From contig JANXZO010000001.1 of the NCBI GenBank assembly GCA_025355465.1, forward strand, positions 1-40,617: a stretch of DNA of 40,617 bases. Direction: 5' to 3'. This DNA comes from Bacteroidales bacterium. GTDB taxonomy: Bacteria > Bacteroidota > Bacteroidia > Bacteroidales > FEN-979. Positions 31,128 to 39,694 of this stretch are shown piece by piece. The notes under the pieces are model-generated. The model saw only the letters and a list, made by a program, of their open reading frames with translations, had not been told where the DNA came from and did no database searches. Position 1 is the first letter of the stretch. The number at the start of each line of letters is the position of its first letter. Position numbers and translations under genes: made by a program.

Positions 31128-31844
31128 TCAAACTGACCTGATCAATTTATCAAACTCCGCCTTAAAGTTTGTTCCCACGGGGATCAGCCGATCCTTAATC
31201 TTTACGTGGTTTCCTTCGATGAGATCGATCTTCTGCAATGAAATAATAAATGATTTGTGTACCCTGGGAAACGTCCTCCCATGAAGCATGGTCTCGATAT
31301 TTTTCAGGCTCTGGTAGCTTACGATCATACGGTCGGTGGTAAAGATCTTAACATAGTCGCCCAGGGCCTCTACATAAAGGATCTCATTAAGATTCACCTT
31401 GTAGGTCTTTTTGCTTGATTTAATGAAAATATACTCTTCCTCGGACGATTGTTGCTCTCGTTCTTCATGCTGAGGCACCTCTTTACTCCGGAGTATCTCC
31501 TCTGCCTTCTGGATGGCCCGAAAAAAACGGTCAAAGGCAAAAGGCTTCATCAGGTAGTCTACCACATCCATCTCGTAACCCTGGATAGCATATTCAGCAT
31601 ACGCTGTTGTGATGATCACCAGGGGAGGGTTCTTTAGCGTTTTAAGAAACTCCATACCGCTTAACTTGGGCATGTTGATATCCAGGAACAGGAGGTCAAC
31701 CTGCTGGTTGTGCATTACTTCGATGGCTTCGATGGCATTGAAGCACTTTGCCACAATCTCCAGAAAGGGAACGTTCTCTGAATAGCGTTCAATCACCCGG
31801 TGGGCAAGCGGTTCATCGTCAATAATAAGCGTTCTGATCTTCAT
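31128..31844 (-). CDS. LytTR response regulator
   Basis: A 238-residue regulator. Receiver domain with acidic D10/D11 pocket, phospho-acceptor D55 in LLFLDINMPKLSG and conserved K100 in YLMKPFAF; LytTR DNA-binding domain (~135-235; IFIKSSKKTYKVNLNEILYVEALGDYVKI, RVHKSFIISLQKID). It likely controls transcription by binding direct-repeat sites upstream of target genes. Its start overlaps the sensor kinase stop by four bases (ATGA), so the pair is translationally coupled. Targets unknown; the S46 peptidase lies divergently on the far side of the kinase. Confidence 0.93.
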   Translation of the reverse strand: MKIRTLIIDDEPLAHRVIERYSENVPFLEIVAKCFNAIEAIEVMHNQQVDLLFLDINMPKLSGMEFLKTLKNPPLVIITTAYAEYAIQGYEMDVVDYLMKPFAFDRFFRAIQKAEEILRSKEVPQHEEREQQSSEEEYIFIKSSKKTYKVNLNEILYVEALGDYVKIFTTDRMIVSYQSLKNIETMLHGRTFPRVHKSFIISLQKIDLIEGNHVKIKDRLIPVGTNFKAEFDKLIRSV

Positions 31845-32890
31845 TTTACAACGAGGGTTAGTTCTACACGGTAACGGGTGTCTGAATCGGTGATATTCAG
31901 CGTGTATTTAGCAGGATAAAGCAGTTCCAGCCGCTGTTTGACGTTGGCCAGGCCAATTCCGCCACCCTTTATCGAATGAATTACCGGTTCCTTACTGTTC
32001 TCTATACTGAAAAGGATCTGGTTCTCTGATTCGAGGTTGAAGAAAATCTTAATATACGGTCTTGTACTCCCCGATTTTGAGCCGTGTTTGAAGGCATTTT
32101 CAATAAAAGCAATAAAGATCAGCGGCGCAACTTTGTTTTCAATGTGGTCTCCTTTTATCTCCATCTCGATCTGAAGTCCTTCTCCGGTGCGGATCCGTTC
32201 AAGGTAAACATAACTGTTTATGAATTCCAGCTGCTTCTCAATGGATACAGTATCCACTTTGGTTTCATAAATCACATACCGCATCAGTTCCGAAAGCTTC
32301 AGAATCAACTCCGGCGCCTTATCCGATTTGTCGAGACTCAGGGAATACAGGCTGTTGAGGGTGTTGAAGAAAAAATGGGGATTCACCTGGGCTTTAAGGG
32401 CCCTCAGTTCTGCCTCGATCTTTTGCCGCTCAACCTCTTTCATGCGAAGTTCAACATCCTGCAACGTGATTGAGTCTCGCATGAATTTCAACAAGGTGGA
32501 AACGATCAGAAAGATAAGAACAAGGATAAATTCCGCAACGAATTCCGACATGAAGTTCGGATGACCCCCTCCTTCAAAAAGCGTGGAAACAAAGTAATTA
32601 AGGAAGATAAAAAGCAGAATGTTGCCTGCCTCCAGCAAGGTGAAAAGCAGGAACCTTCGCTTGTTGAAAAACACAGGGATAAGGAACAGGAAATTAATGT
32701 ACACAGAAACAGCAAGGAAGGCGATGGTAACGAGAATGCTGATGGCTGTCCGCAAATCAATATCCTGTATGCTGAAGTCACCCCTGGTGTAAAAGAGAAC
32801 TACCGTGAACAGAACGATGCTGATCAGCCAGAAAAAAATGTGCTGAAATACAAAATTCTTTCTCCACCTCTTTAAAACCTGACCGATCAT
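31841..32890 (-). CDS. LytS-type sensor histidine kinase
   Basis: A 349-residue kinase of the His_kinase/HATPase LytS-type family. Four transmembrane helices (about 15-33, 48-70, 80-103, 117-135) without a large extracellular domain, then a coiled linker, the phospho-acceptor H172 in QVNPHFFFNTLNSLYS, the N-box FIENAFKHGSK and the G-box GGGIGLANVKQRLELLYP. It pairs with the LytTR regulator directly downstream. Start is the ATG at 32890; the TTG at 32938 would add 16 residues and is less likely. The 281-base gap to the divergent S46 gene shows no clear feature apart from AT-rich sequence. Confidence 0.92.
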   Translation of the reverse strand: MIGQVLKRWRKNFVFQHIFFWLISIVLFTVVLFYTRGDFSIQDIDLRTAISILVTIAFLAVSVYINFLFLIPVFFNKRRFLLFTLLEAGNILLFIFLNYFVSTLFEGGGHPNFMSEFVAEFILVLIFLIVSTLLKFMRDSITLQDVELRMKEVERQKIEAELRALKAQVNPHFFFNTLNSLYSLSLDKSDKAPELILKLSELMRYVIYETKVDTVSIEKQLEFINSYVYLERIRTGEGLQIEMEIKGDHIENKVAPLIFIAFIENAFKHGSKSGSTRPYIKIFFNLESENQILFSIENSKEPVIHSIKGGGIGLANVKQRLELLYPAKYTLNITDSDTRYRVELTLVVK

Positions 32891-33171
32891 TGCCCTTGAA
32901 TTTTGAGCAAAAATGAGAATTGATTTTGTGATTGTCAACCTTTTTTGACGTAACCGTCTAAATTCTTGTTAAACTGCCCTTATTTAACGCTCCCCAAACA
33001 ACAATTTTAACCCCTTAAATGCCGTGGTCATCGAGAAATTCTATTGTTTGTCTAAATTTATTCGCCAAAAAACAAAATGTGTGTAATATTGCAACCGGTT
33101 TTGAATCAGACTGAAAATAGAATATTTTTCGCCATTTACTCTTAAATATTTATTTAAAACTCGTTGAATTT

Positions 33172-35367
33172 ATGAAAACTTTGATGAACAAATTGAAACT
33201 GGCGGCCCTGTCACTGATGCTTGTTTTGTGCGTGGGTCCACGTCTGCTTGCCGAAAATCCGCCGGATGAGGGAATGTGGCTTCCGCTCCTGCTCGAACGC
33301 CTCAACTATGTTGACATGCAGAAAATGGGACTCCATCTTACTGCTGATGAACTATACAGCATCAATCATAACAGCCTCAAGGATGCGATCGTCGGTCTGT
33401 CCGGCAACGGCGCCTCGGGAGGATTCTTCTGTACGGCCGAGGTTGTATCCGACCAGGGCTTGCTCTTCACAAATCACCATTGCGGGTATGGCGCAATACA
33501 GAACCACAGCACCCCCGAACACGATTACCTTACCAATGGCTTTTGGGCGAAATCATTCAGCGAAGAGCTGCAGAATGAAAACATGTGCGCCTCGTTCCTG
33601 GTAAGGATCGAAAATGTAACCGATTCCATTATCCCCTTTCTGGGCGACAGCCTGAAAGAATCCGATCGCGGAAGCAAGGTGAAAGATATCTCCGGCCGGA
33701 TTAAAAAAAGAGCGGAAGAGGGCGGAAAATATGAAGCTTCAGTGAAAGCATTTTATGCCGGTAACGAATATTACCTTTTCGTATTTAAAACCTACAAAGA
33801 TGTTCGTCTCGTGGGAGCCCCCCCCTCGTCTGTTGGAAAATTCGGCGGCGATACTGATAACTGGATGTGGCCACGCCATACAGGCGACTTCTCAATTTTC
33901 CGCATTTATTCTGATGCCGAAGGAAATCCTGCCGCATATTCCGAAAAAAACATTCCTTACAAACCCACCTACCACCTTCCGGTAAGCCTTAAGGGCATCA
34001 AGAAAAATGACTTTGCCATGATTTGGGGTTATCCCGGCAGAACCAGCCGATATATTACTTCCTATGGAATGGAATACAATATGAATGTTTTTTATCCGGC
34101 CATCATCAAGCTTTTTGGTAAGCAACTCGAAGTTATGAAGGAACGGATGGACGTCGACAAAGCCGTTAAAATTGCCTATGCGGCAAATTACGCAAGCATT
34201 GCCAACACATGGAAAAATTTTATCGGACAAGCCAAGATGCTGAAGCGGAACAAAGTGGATCTAAAAAAGAAGGCCATCGAGGCCCAATTCATTGCCTGGT
34301 ACAAACAGGATCCATCCCGGGAGAAAAAATACGGGAACGTGCTTGATAACCTCCAAACCAACTATGCCGCCATGGCAAAACTTGCAAGCCCATTCTTCTA
34401 TGCCAACATCGGCGGAATGGGTCTGGATGTAGTACAGATGTCTGGTCAGTTCAGCGGTCTCAAAAGCGCCCTCGAAAAAAAGAACAAAGTGGCCATCAAA
34501 GAGGCCCAGGATGGTGCACGCGCTGCAGTTAAAGAACATTTCAAGGAGTACGACCAGGCCATTGAGAAGAAGACAACTGCCGAGCTCCTTAAAATGTACT
34601 ATAACGATGTTCCGAAAGACCAGCTTCCGTCGATTTTTGCCCTTATCGAAAAGGAGTATAACAACGACATCAACGCTTTTACCGATGCGCTTTATGCAAC
34701 CTCAGTTTTTGCAAGCGCCGATGCTGCCGGCAAGTTCATCGATAAACCAAACCTGAAAATCTACAAGAAGGACCTTGGCTGGAAACTTCAGGAATCGATG
34801 TCGGAAGCTCTTGGCAAATATTCCGCTCAATTTACAGCTGCAACCGGGAACGTTGGCGTTTCCAACCGCCTGTTCATCGCCGGCTTGCGCGAAATGAACC
34901 CGAACCTGGTAAAATATCCGGATGCAAACTCCACCATGCGTATGACTTACGGACAGGTACTTGACTATTACCCCGCCGACGCAGTACATTATGATTATGT
35001 TACCACCCTGAAAGGTGTCATGCAGAAAGAAGATCCCGACAACGATGAATTTATCGTGGAAAAGAAACTGAAGGATCTGTTCGAAGCCAAAGATTATGGA
35101 CAGTATGGCGAAAATGGTGAAATGGTTGTTTGCTTCCTTACTACCAACGATATCACCGGCGGTAACTCCGGCAGTCCTGTCATCAACGGCGATGGCCAGC
35201 TTATCGGTCTTGCGTTCGACGGCAACTGGGAGGCCATGAGCGGGGATATTATGTTCGAGCCCGACATGCAGCGCACCATCAATGTGGATATCCGCTATGT
35301 GCTTTTTATTATTGATAAATATGCAGGAGCCACAAACCTGATCAATGAACTTACATTGGTGAAATAA
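33172..35367 (+). CDS. S46-family dipeptidyl-peptidase, DPP7-like
   Basis: A 731-residue exported serine peptidase of clan PA. Signal peptide ~1-27 (LKLAALSLMLVLCVG). Catalytic triad: H103 in TNHHCGYGAI, D239 in WPRHTGDFS and S666 in TGGNSGSPVING. The residue 18 after the catalytic Ser is Gly (FDGNWEAMSGD), the DPP7-type state; the DPP11 acidic-specific enzymes have Arg there. It probably removes dipeptides from peptide N-termini in the periplasm to feed amino acid metabolism. Ends in a strong rho-independent terminator shared with the convergent gene. Confidence 0.93.
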   Translation: MKTLMNKLKLAALSLMLVLCVGPRLLAENPPDEGMWLPLLLERLNYVDMQKMGLHLTADELYSINHNSLKDAIVGLSGNGASGGFFCTAEVVSDQGLLFTNHHCGYGAIQNHSTPEHDYLTNGFWAKSFSEELQNENMCASFLVRIENVTDSIIPFLGDSLKESDRGSKVKDISGRIKKRAEEGGKYEASVKAFYAGNEYYLFVFKTYKDVRLVGAPPSSVGKFGGDTDNWMWPRHTGDFSIFRIYSDAEGNPAAYSEKNIPYKPTYHLPVSLKGIKKNDFAMIWGYPGRTSRYITSYGMEYNMNVFYPAIIKLFGKQLEVMKERMDVDKAVKIAYAANYASIANTWKNFIGQAKMLKRNKVDLKKKAIEAQFIAWYKQDPSREKKYGNVLDNLQTNYAAMAKLASPFFYANIGGMGLDVVQMSGQFSGLKSALEKKNKVAIKEAQDGARAAVKEHFKEYDQAIEKKTTAELLKMYYNDVPKDQLPSIFALIEKEYNNDINAFTDALYATSVFASADAAGKFIDKPNLKIYKKDLGWKLQESMSEALGKYSAQFTAATGNVGVSNRLFIAGLREMNPNLVKYPDANSTMRMTYGQVLDYYPADAVHYDYVTTLKGVMQKEDPDNDEFIVEKKLKDLFEAKDYGQYGENGEMVVCFLTTNDITGGNSGSPVINGDGQLIGLAFDGNWEAMSGDIMFEPDMQRTINVDIRYVLFIIDKYAGATNLINELTLVK

Positions 35368-35384
35368 TCTGGTATTACGCAATC

Positions 35385-35419
35385 AAAAAAGGGGCGATCG
35401 GTTCGGTTGCCCCTTTTTT
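35385..35419. terminator. Bidirectional rho-independent terminator
   Basis: AAAAAAGGGGC (35385-35395) pairs with GCCCCTTTTTT (35409-35419), giving an 11-bp stem that may extend by two pairs, with a loop of about nine bases, flanked by A and T tracts on both sides. It lies 18 bases after the S46 peptidase stop and 33 bases from the stop of the convergent gene. Confidence 0.85.
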
Positions 35420-35451
35420 ATTCAGGTTTTTTCCAGGGTTTGATTTTAAGG

Positions 35452-36732
35452 TTAAAACCGTTGCCTGTACAACATCTTATTGTCCGGACTGCCGGGTTCG
35501 TCGTACAGGTAATACACAAATCCTTTGTAGATCCGCACTTTTTGAGGAAACGGGTACATCAGCGTCAGCATCTTTTTCAACCCGCCGTTATTTAGGTCGA
35601 TCCGGTATAGCGAACTTGTTCCTCCCCTGAGAAATAAGGTATAAACCTTTCCGCTGAATTCATCCACCAGAATTTCGGAGGTCCACCGTCCCTCATCAAC
35701 ACCACTGATCTGTAGAGCCAGCTTGTATGAATAATTCCCATTCGGGTCGTAAAACTCCATTTGTCTCTCCGGAATGTTGAAAATACAAATATAACTTCCG
35801 ATGCGATAAAGGGCTGTCTTTATGGGCCGATAAAGGATTTTCTGGACGTAGTTCCAGTTCACAAAGTCGTCATGCGAATCGGGCTGTCTTGTTGTCCAGA
35901 GTAACCCCGCATCATCCTGGTTCCTCCGCAGCATCTTCAGGCGTTTTTCATCTTTCACCTCCGCAATGGAATACCTTGCCAGTGTTTTTCGGTTTATCCC
36001 GTAGTATTCAACCCGCAACCCCTGGTCAACTACCCGTTGAAAGAAAAAGGTCTCCGGGGTGGACACAACACAATTTTTCAGCACATTATCAAACTTGCGC
36101 AGATTTACCGGATGAATCAGTTCAAGCTGATCTCCGTTGCGGTAAACCTGGAAACCCGAATCGTTACTCAGCACATGCATATATCCCATGCAGTCGCGGA
36201 ACAGGCGATTTGGATAAAATCGCAGAACTTCCGAGCGTGCCACGGTGTCACCATCCGTATTCTTACAAATAAGTTCGGCATTTAACAGCCGGGTCCGAAA
36301 AACAAGCAGATAAATAAACCCGCTGTCTATTTCGTAGTCCCTCACCGCATAATGCTGATCCTGGTAAAAGGGTTCATTCTGATACGCCGTGATCTCAACC
36401 TCCGGCAGCTCTTTCACCTGCTTTGAAAGATAAATTGAAAGTGTGTAGGAAGTTTCATCAAGCAAAATATTTTTTGTCTGATATCCCACATAACTAACGA
36501 TCAGCATGGCCGGGATGCTGTCGGCAAAAAAAGAAAATTCACCGCTTTTTCCGGTAATTGTGCCGGTTCTGGCTCCACTCAGGGATAAATTTACGTTGGC
36601 CAGGGGCTGGTTGCTCGCCTGGTCAAAAACCTTCCCGTAAAAAAATTTATACTGTTCCTGTGCTAAAATTGTGCTTTGCGAAAAAAACACCGTAAGCAAG
36701 CAAACCAGCAGAATCCGTAGTTGATTTATCAT
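35452..36732 (-). CDS. CarboxypepD-regulatory-like domain surface protein
   Basis: A 426-residue exported protein. The ATG at 36732 gives a signal peptide (INQLRILLVCLLTVFFSQSTILAQ). Residues ~28-115 form a CarboxypepD_reg-like beta-sandwich (KVFDQASNQPLANVNLSLSG, FSFFADSIPAMLIVSYVGYQ, typical of TonB-dependent receptor plug extensions). The C-terminal ~250 residues look like a beta-propeller (IFNIPERQMEFYDPNG, VYTLFLRGGTSSLYRIDL, VRIYKGFVYYLYDE). An exact function cannot be assigned; likely an outer-membrane or periplasmic protein. An ATG at 36750 is possible but lengthens the signal peptide. Convergent with S46 peptidase; promoter next entry. Confidence 0.75.
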   Translation of the reverse strand: MINQLRILLVCLLTVFFSQSTILAQEQYKFFYGKVFDQASNQPLANVNLSLSGARTGTITGKSGEFSFFADSIPAMLIVSYVGYQTKNILLDETSYTLSIYLSKQVKELPEVEITAYQNEPFYQDQHYAVRDYEIDSGFIYLLVFRTRLLNAELICKNTDGDTVARSEVLRFYPNRLFRDCMGYMHVLSNDSGFQVYRNGDQLELIHPVNLRKFDNVLKNCVVSTPETFFFQRVVDQGLRVEYYGINRKTLARYSIAEVKDEKRLKMLRRNQDDAGLLWTTRQPDSHDDFVNWNYVQKILYRPIKTALYRIGSYICIFNIPERQMEFYDPNGNYSYKLALQISGVDEGRWTSEILVDEFSGKVYTLFLRGGTSSLYRIDLNNGGLKKMLTLMYPFPQKVRIYKGFVYYLYDEPGSPDNKMLYRQRF

Positions 36733-36749
36733 GGTCGTTGTGCCATTCA

Positions 36750-36786
36750 CAAAGTTACGGAAAAGGCTAACATGAAATGTTTCATG
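36750..36786 (-). promoter_or_regulatory. -7 box with palindromic operator candidate
   Basis: The minus strand has a perfect TAACTTTG box at 36757-36750, about 17 bases before the ATG at 36732. CATGAAA-TG-TTTCATG (36771-36786), an inverted repeat with 7-bp arms, lies at the expected -33 region, where no TTG is found. This suggests activator or repressor control. A second inverted repeat is at 36814-36833 (GGTAATGG and CCGTTACC with one G-T mismatch, loop CATT). Confidence 0.45.
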
Positions 36787-36866
36787 GGAGCCTTAAAGAC
36801 AATTTCAACGTTCGGTAATGGCATTCCGTTACCTTTACATCGTTTAAGCCGGTTAAATTTAATGCG

Positions 36867-37757
36867 ATGAAAAAAATATCAGGTATAACCTTTCTGTTTT
36901 TGCTGGTTCTGTCCGGATTGGCTCAGATTCCCAACAACAGCTTTGAAAACTGGACCACCGTTGGATCATACCTGATGCCCGATCAATGGGATAACCTGAA
37001 TCCCTCCACCGCCGGCACCGGAGTCTTCACCTGTACCAAAGGGACTCCCGGAAATCCTGGAAATTCCTACCTGAAACTTACCTCAAAAACGGTGACCGGA
37101 ATGGGTGTTGTGCCCGGAATCGCTACCTGCGGAGTCCTTGATCAGATCACCCACCTACCGGTTTCTGGTTTTGCGTTCAACCAGCGTCCCCAGAATTTTA
37201 CCGGTAAATGGCAATACATGATCTATGGAATCAAGCCGGGATACATAGATGTAGCCCTCACCCGCTGGGATGCCTCCGCGGGAACGAGAGTCGTGGTTGC
37301 CAGTCTGCATAAAGTTTTAACCGGTATGGTGATGAGCTGGGGGAGTTTTTCGGTGCCCCTGGTATATCAGGATGGGCAATATCCCGACTCCTGCACTGTT
37401 TTCCTGTCGGCAAGCGGAACTTCAGCGGCAAACAATGACTACCTCTATCTGGACAACCTGCAGTTCCAGGGTACTGTTACCGCAGTGGAACCCGGACCAT
37501 CTGCCGCCGCCGGACTGAAAGTCTTTCCCAATCCGGCCAATGACTCGTTTACCATCCGTTTCATTGCTTCGGAAACCGGGTTGGTGCCAATCCGTCTTTT
37601 TGACCTTAACGGTCGGCTTGTCTTTGAACAAAAAGTGGCCGTAATTTCCGGCGAAAACAGAATCCGGCAAGATGTCAGATCAATTCCTTCCGGACTCTAT
37701 CTCCTTGTGGTCGGAAACTCCTCGCCTGCAATCTCCTCCAGAATTGTTATCCGTTGA
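36867..37757 (+). CDS. Secreted T9SS protein
   Basis: A 296-residue exported protein. Signal peptide KKISGITFLFLLVLSGLAQ; a carbohydrate-binding-like jelly-roll region follows (NSFENWTTVGSYLMPDQWDN, typical of PCMD-like or CBM-type secreted proteins in Bacteroidota). C-terminal sorting domain from ~220: VFPNPANDSFTIRF, LFDLNGRLVFEQKV, IPSGLYLLVVG. It should be secreted by the type IX pathway and perhaps surface-anchored. It is in the divergent pair with the surface protein gene above. Substrate unknown. Confidence 0.8.
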   Translation: MKKISGITFLFLLVLSGLAQIPNNSFENWTTVGSYLMPDQWDNLNPSTAGTGVFTCTKGTPGNPGNSYLKLTSKTVTGMGVVPGIATCGVLDQITHLPVSGFAFNQRPQNFTGKWQYMIYGIKPGYIDVALTRWDASAGTRVVVASLHKVLTGMVMSWGSFSVPLVYQDGQYPDSCTVFLSASGTSAANNDYLYLDNLQFQGTVTAVEPGPSAAAGLKVFPNPANDSFTIRFIASETGLVPIRLFDLNGRLVFEQKVAVISGENRIRQDVRSIPSGLYLLVVGNSSPAISSRIVIR

Positions 37758-37931
37758 CGGTTACTGTTGGTTTTTTCTTCCCAAACCATAACGCAGCCCT
37801 TTGGATTGTGATCATTTGACCGTTTTTTTTTCCGGGATCGTCGGTTAAACTGCCAATCCCACAGAATGCACCGGCTAAATACTTTACAATGAAGTGTTTT
37901 ATCGCTATTTTCGTGGCACAATTCAGTCTCC

Positions 37932-38957
37932 GTGAAAGTAAGGTATAAAGTTTTCATACATCTTGCATTTTGGGTCTACATGCTCAACCAGACCCTCTTC
38001 TCAATTGTTATGATGTCTGAGAAATCTTATGATCACTTTGGCGAATGGACCATCTATCCAGTCACCAGCTTGCTTACCTTTTATGTACTGTACTGCTGTT
38101 ATGGTCTCTTTTTCAAGGTAAAAAACAAGCTCATTCCGGTCATGGTCTTGCTGGTATCCATCGCTTTGCTCATCCCGGTGCGTGTCGGAATGGAGTACCT
38201 CTTCTGGAACTATATCGGCACCGGTCACTCAATGTCGAAAGAGTATCAGACCGTCTCCCCGGTTTTCTGGTACAACTCCATACGGCTTGTCCTTATTTAT
38301 GGTATTTACTCCTTACTGATTCAGCTTACCGTTCGCTGGTTCGAAAGCCAGAAGCTCAAATCGGAGTTGCTTCTCCAGACCAAGGCCAGTGAACTTGCAC
38401 TCCTTCGCTCACAAATCAATCCCCACTTCCTGTTCAACACATTGAACAATATTTATTCACTGGTTTATAAAAAGTCGGATGACGCCCCCGAAGCCCTGAT
38501 GAAGATGTCGTCGATCATGCGATATATGCTTTATGATGCCACCTCCGATCAGGTGCTGCTTGAAAAAGAGATAGAATATCTGCAAAGCTTTATTGAACTC
38601 GAAAAGCTCCGGGTTCATCAGAAAAATTTCGTTGAAATGAATATCGCCGGATCCATCGAAGGACGAATTATCGCCCCCATGATGCTTATCCCTTTTGTTG
38701 AAAACGCTTTCAAACATGGCAACAAAACTTGTCCTGCCCCGGGAATCCGGATCAATCTCTTCATCGACCCTCAATGGATACAGTTTGAAATTATAAACTG
38801 CATCCGCAGAAACGCAGATGGGCGGCATGATGAAGTTGGCGGAATCGGGTTGCACAACATCCGGCGCAGGCTTGAGATCCTCTATCCGACCAGGCATAAA
38901 CTGGAAATCACCCAGACCGAAGTGTCGTATTCAGTGTTATTAATAATCTATGCCTGA
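37932..38957 (+). CDS. LytS-type sensor histidine kinase, second system
   Basis: A 341-residue LytS-type kinase with four predicted helices (~8-27, 40-60, 68-88, 115-133), then H165 in SQINPHFLFNTLNNIYS, N-box FVENAFKHGNK and G-box GGIGLHNIRRRLEILYP. GTG start at 37932. Its stop overlaps the regulator start (TGATG), so the pair is coupled. Similar in layout to the kinase at 31841-32890; the two pairs are likely paralogous. Located 175 bases after the T9SS gene, whose gap has no obvious terminator or promoter. Confidence 0.9.
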   Translation: MKVRYKVFIHLAFWVYMLNQTLFSIVMMSEKSYDHFGEWTIYPVTSLLTFYVLYCCYGLFFKVKNKLIPVMVLLVSIALLIPVRVGMEYLFWNYIGTGHSMSKEYQTVSPVFWYNSIRLVLIYGIYSLLIQLTVRWFESQKLKSELLLQTKASELALLRSQINPHFLFNTLNNIYSLVYKKSDDAPEALMKMSSIMRYMLYDATSDQVLLEKEIEYLQSFIELEKLRVHQKNFVEMNIAGSIEGRIIAPMMLIPFVENAFKHGNKTCPAPGIRINLFIDPQWIQFEIINCIRRNADGRHDEVGGIGLHNIRRRLEILYPTRHKLEITQTEVSYSVLLIIYA

Positions 38958-39688
38958 TGAAAATAAACTGTATCGCTATCGACGACGAACCACTTGCGCT
39001 GGAAATAATCACTGATTACTGCGCCAGGGCTACATTCCTTAACCTGATGAAAACTTTCATCAATCCGGTTGACTCCATTGAATACATCCGGATCGAGAAA
39101 ATAGACCTCATCTTTCTCGATATCCAGATGGAGGAACTTTCGGGGATTCAACTGCTGAATGCCCTAAAACATAAGCCCTTTGTGATTTTCACCACGGCCT
39201 ACGACAGTTATGCCATTCAGGGATTTGAACTCGATGTTGTGGATTACATGTTGAAGCCTGTTTCTTTCGAACGATTTATCAAAGGGGTCAACAAGGTTTG
39301 TGAAAGGATGCAGATGGAGGCCAACACTGGTCCGGGTGCTGAGCCCACAAAGCTAAGGTCCCACGAAGGGAACTTCTTTTTCGTCAAAACCGAAACCCGC
39401 ATGGAGCGCATCGAAAACCACGATGTTCTGTATGTGGAAGGGATGGGTGACTACTGGCGTATTGTAACACGAACACGCCGGATCATGACCCTGATGAATG
39501 CCAGAAAATTGGAGGAGGTGCTGTCTGAACCACAATTCTGCCGGGTTCATAAATCATTTTTTATAGCCCTCGACAAGATTGAATCGATTGAGCGCAACCG
39601 TATCAAAATCGGCGACAAAAATATTCCCGTGAGTGAAACTTACAGAAAATCCTTTTTCGATCTCGTTGAAAGAAAAAAAATTTCCTGA
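38957..39688 (+). CDS. LytTR response regulator, second system
   Basis: A 243-residue regulator. Receiver with phospho-acceptor D55 in LIFLDIQMEELSG and conserved Lys in YMLKPVSF; LytTR domain (~130-240; FFVKTETRMERIENHDVLYVEGMGDYWRI, RVHKSFFIALDKIESIERN). Pairs with the kinase directly upstream, overlapping by one base. It is convergent with the RNase R gene, 6 bases apart. Targets are unknown; candidates are nearby surface proteins. Confidence 0.92.
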   Translation: MKINCIAIDDEPLALEIITDYCARATFLNLMKTFINPVDSIEYIRIEKIDLIFLDIQMEELSGIQLLNALKHKPFVIFTTAYDSYAIQGFELDVVDYMLKPVSFERFIKGVNKVCERMQMEANTGPGAEPTKLRSHEGNFFFVKTETRMERIENHDVLYVEGMGDYWRIVTRTRRIMTLMNARKLEEVLSEPQFCRVHKSFFIALDKIESIERNRIKIGDKNIPVSETYRKSFFDLVERKKIS

Positions 39689-39694
39689 ACGCCA

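Noticed and set aside
32891-33171. Promoters in the 281-base gap between the LytS-type kinase and S46 peptidase
   Set aside because: Only partial boxes (TAATATTG at 33084-33091, CATTTTTG on the minus strand) without a properly spaced TTG; too weak to call.
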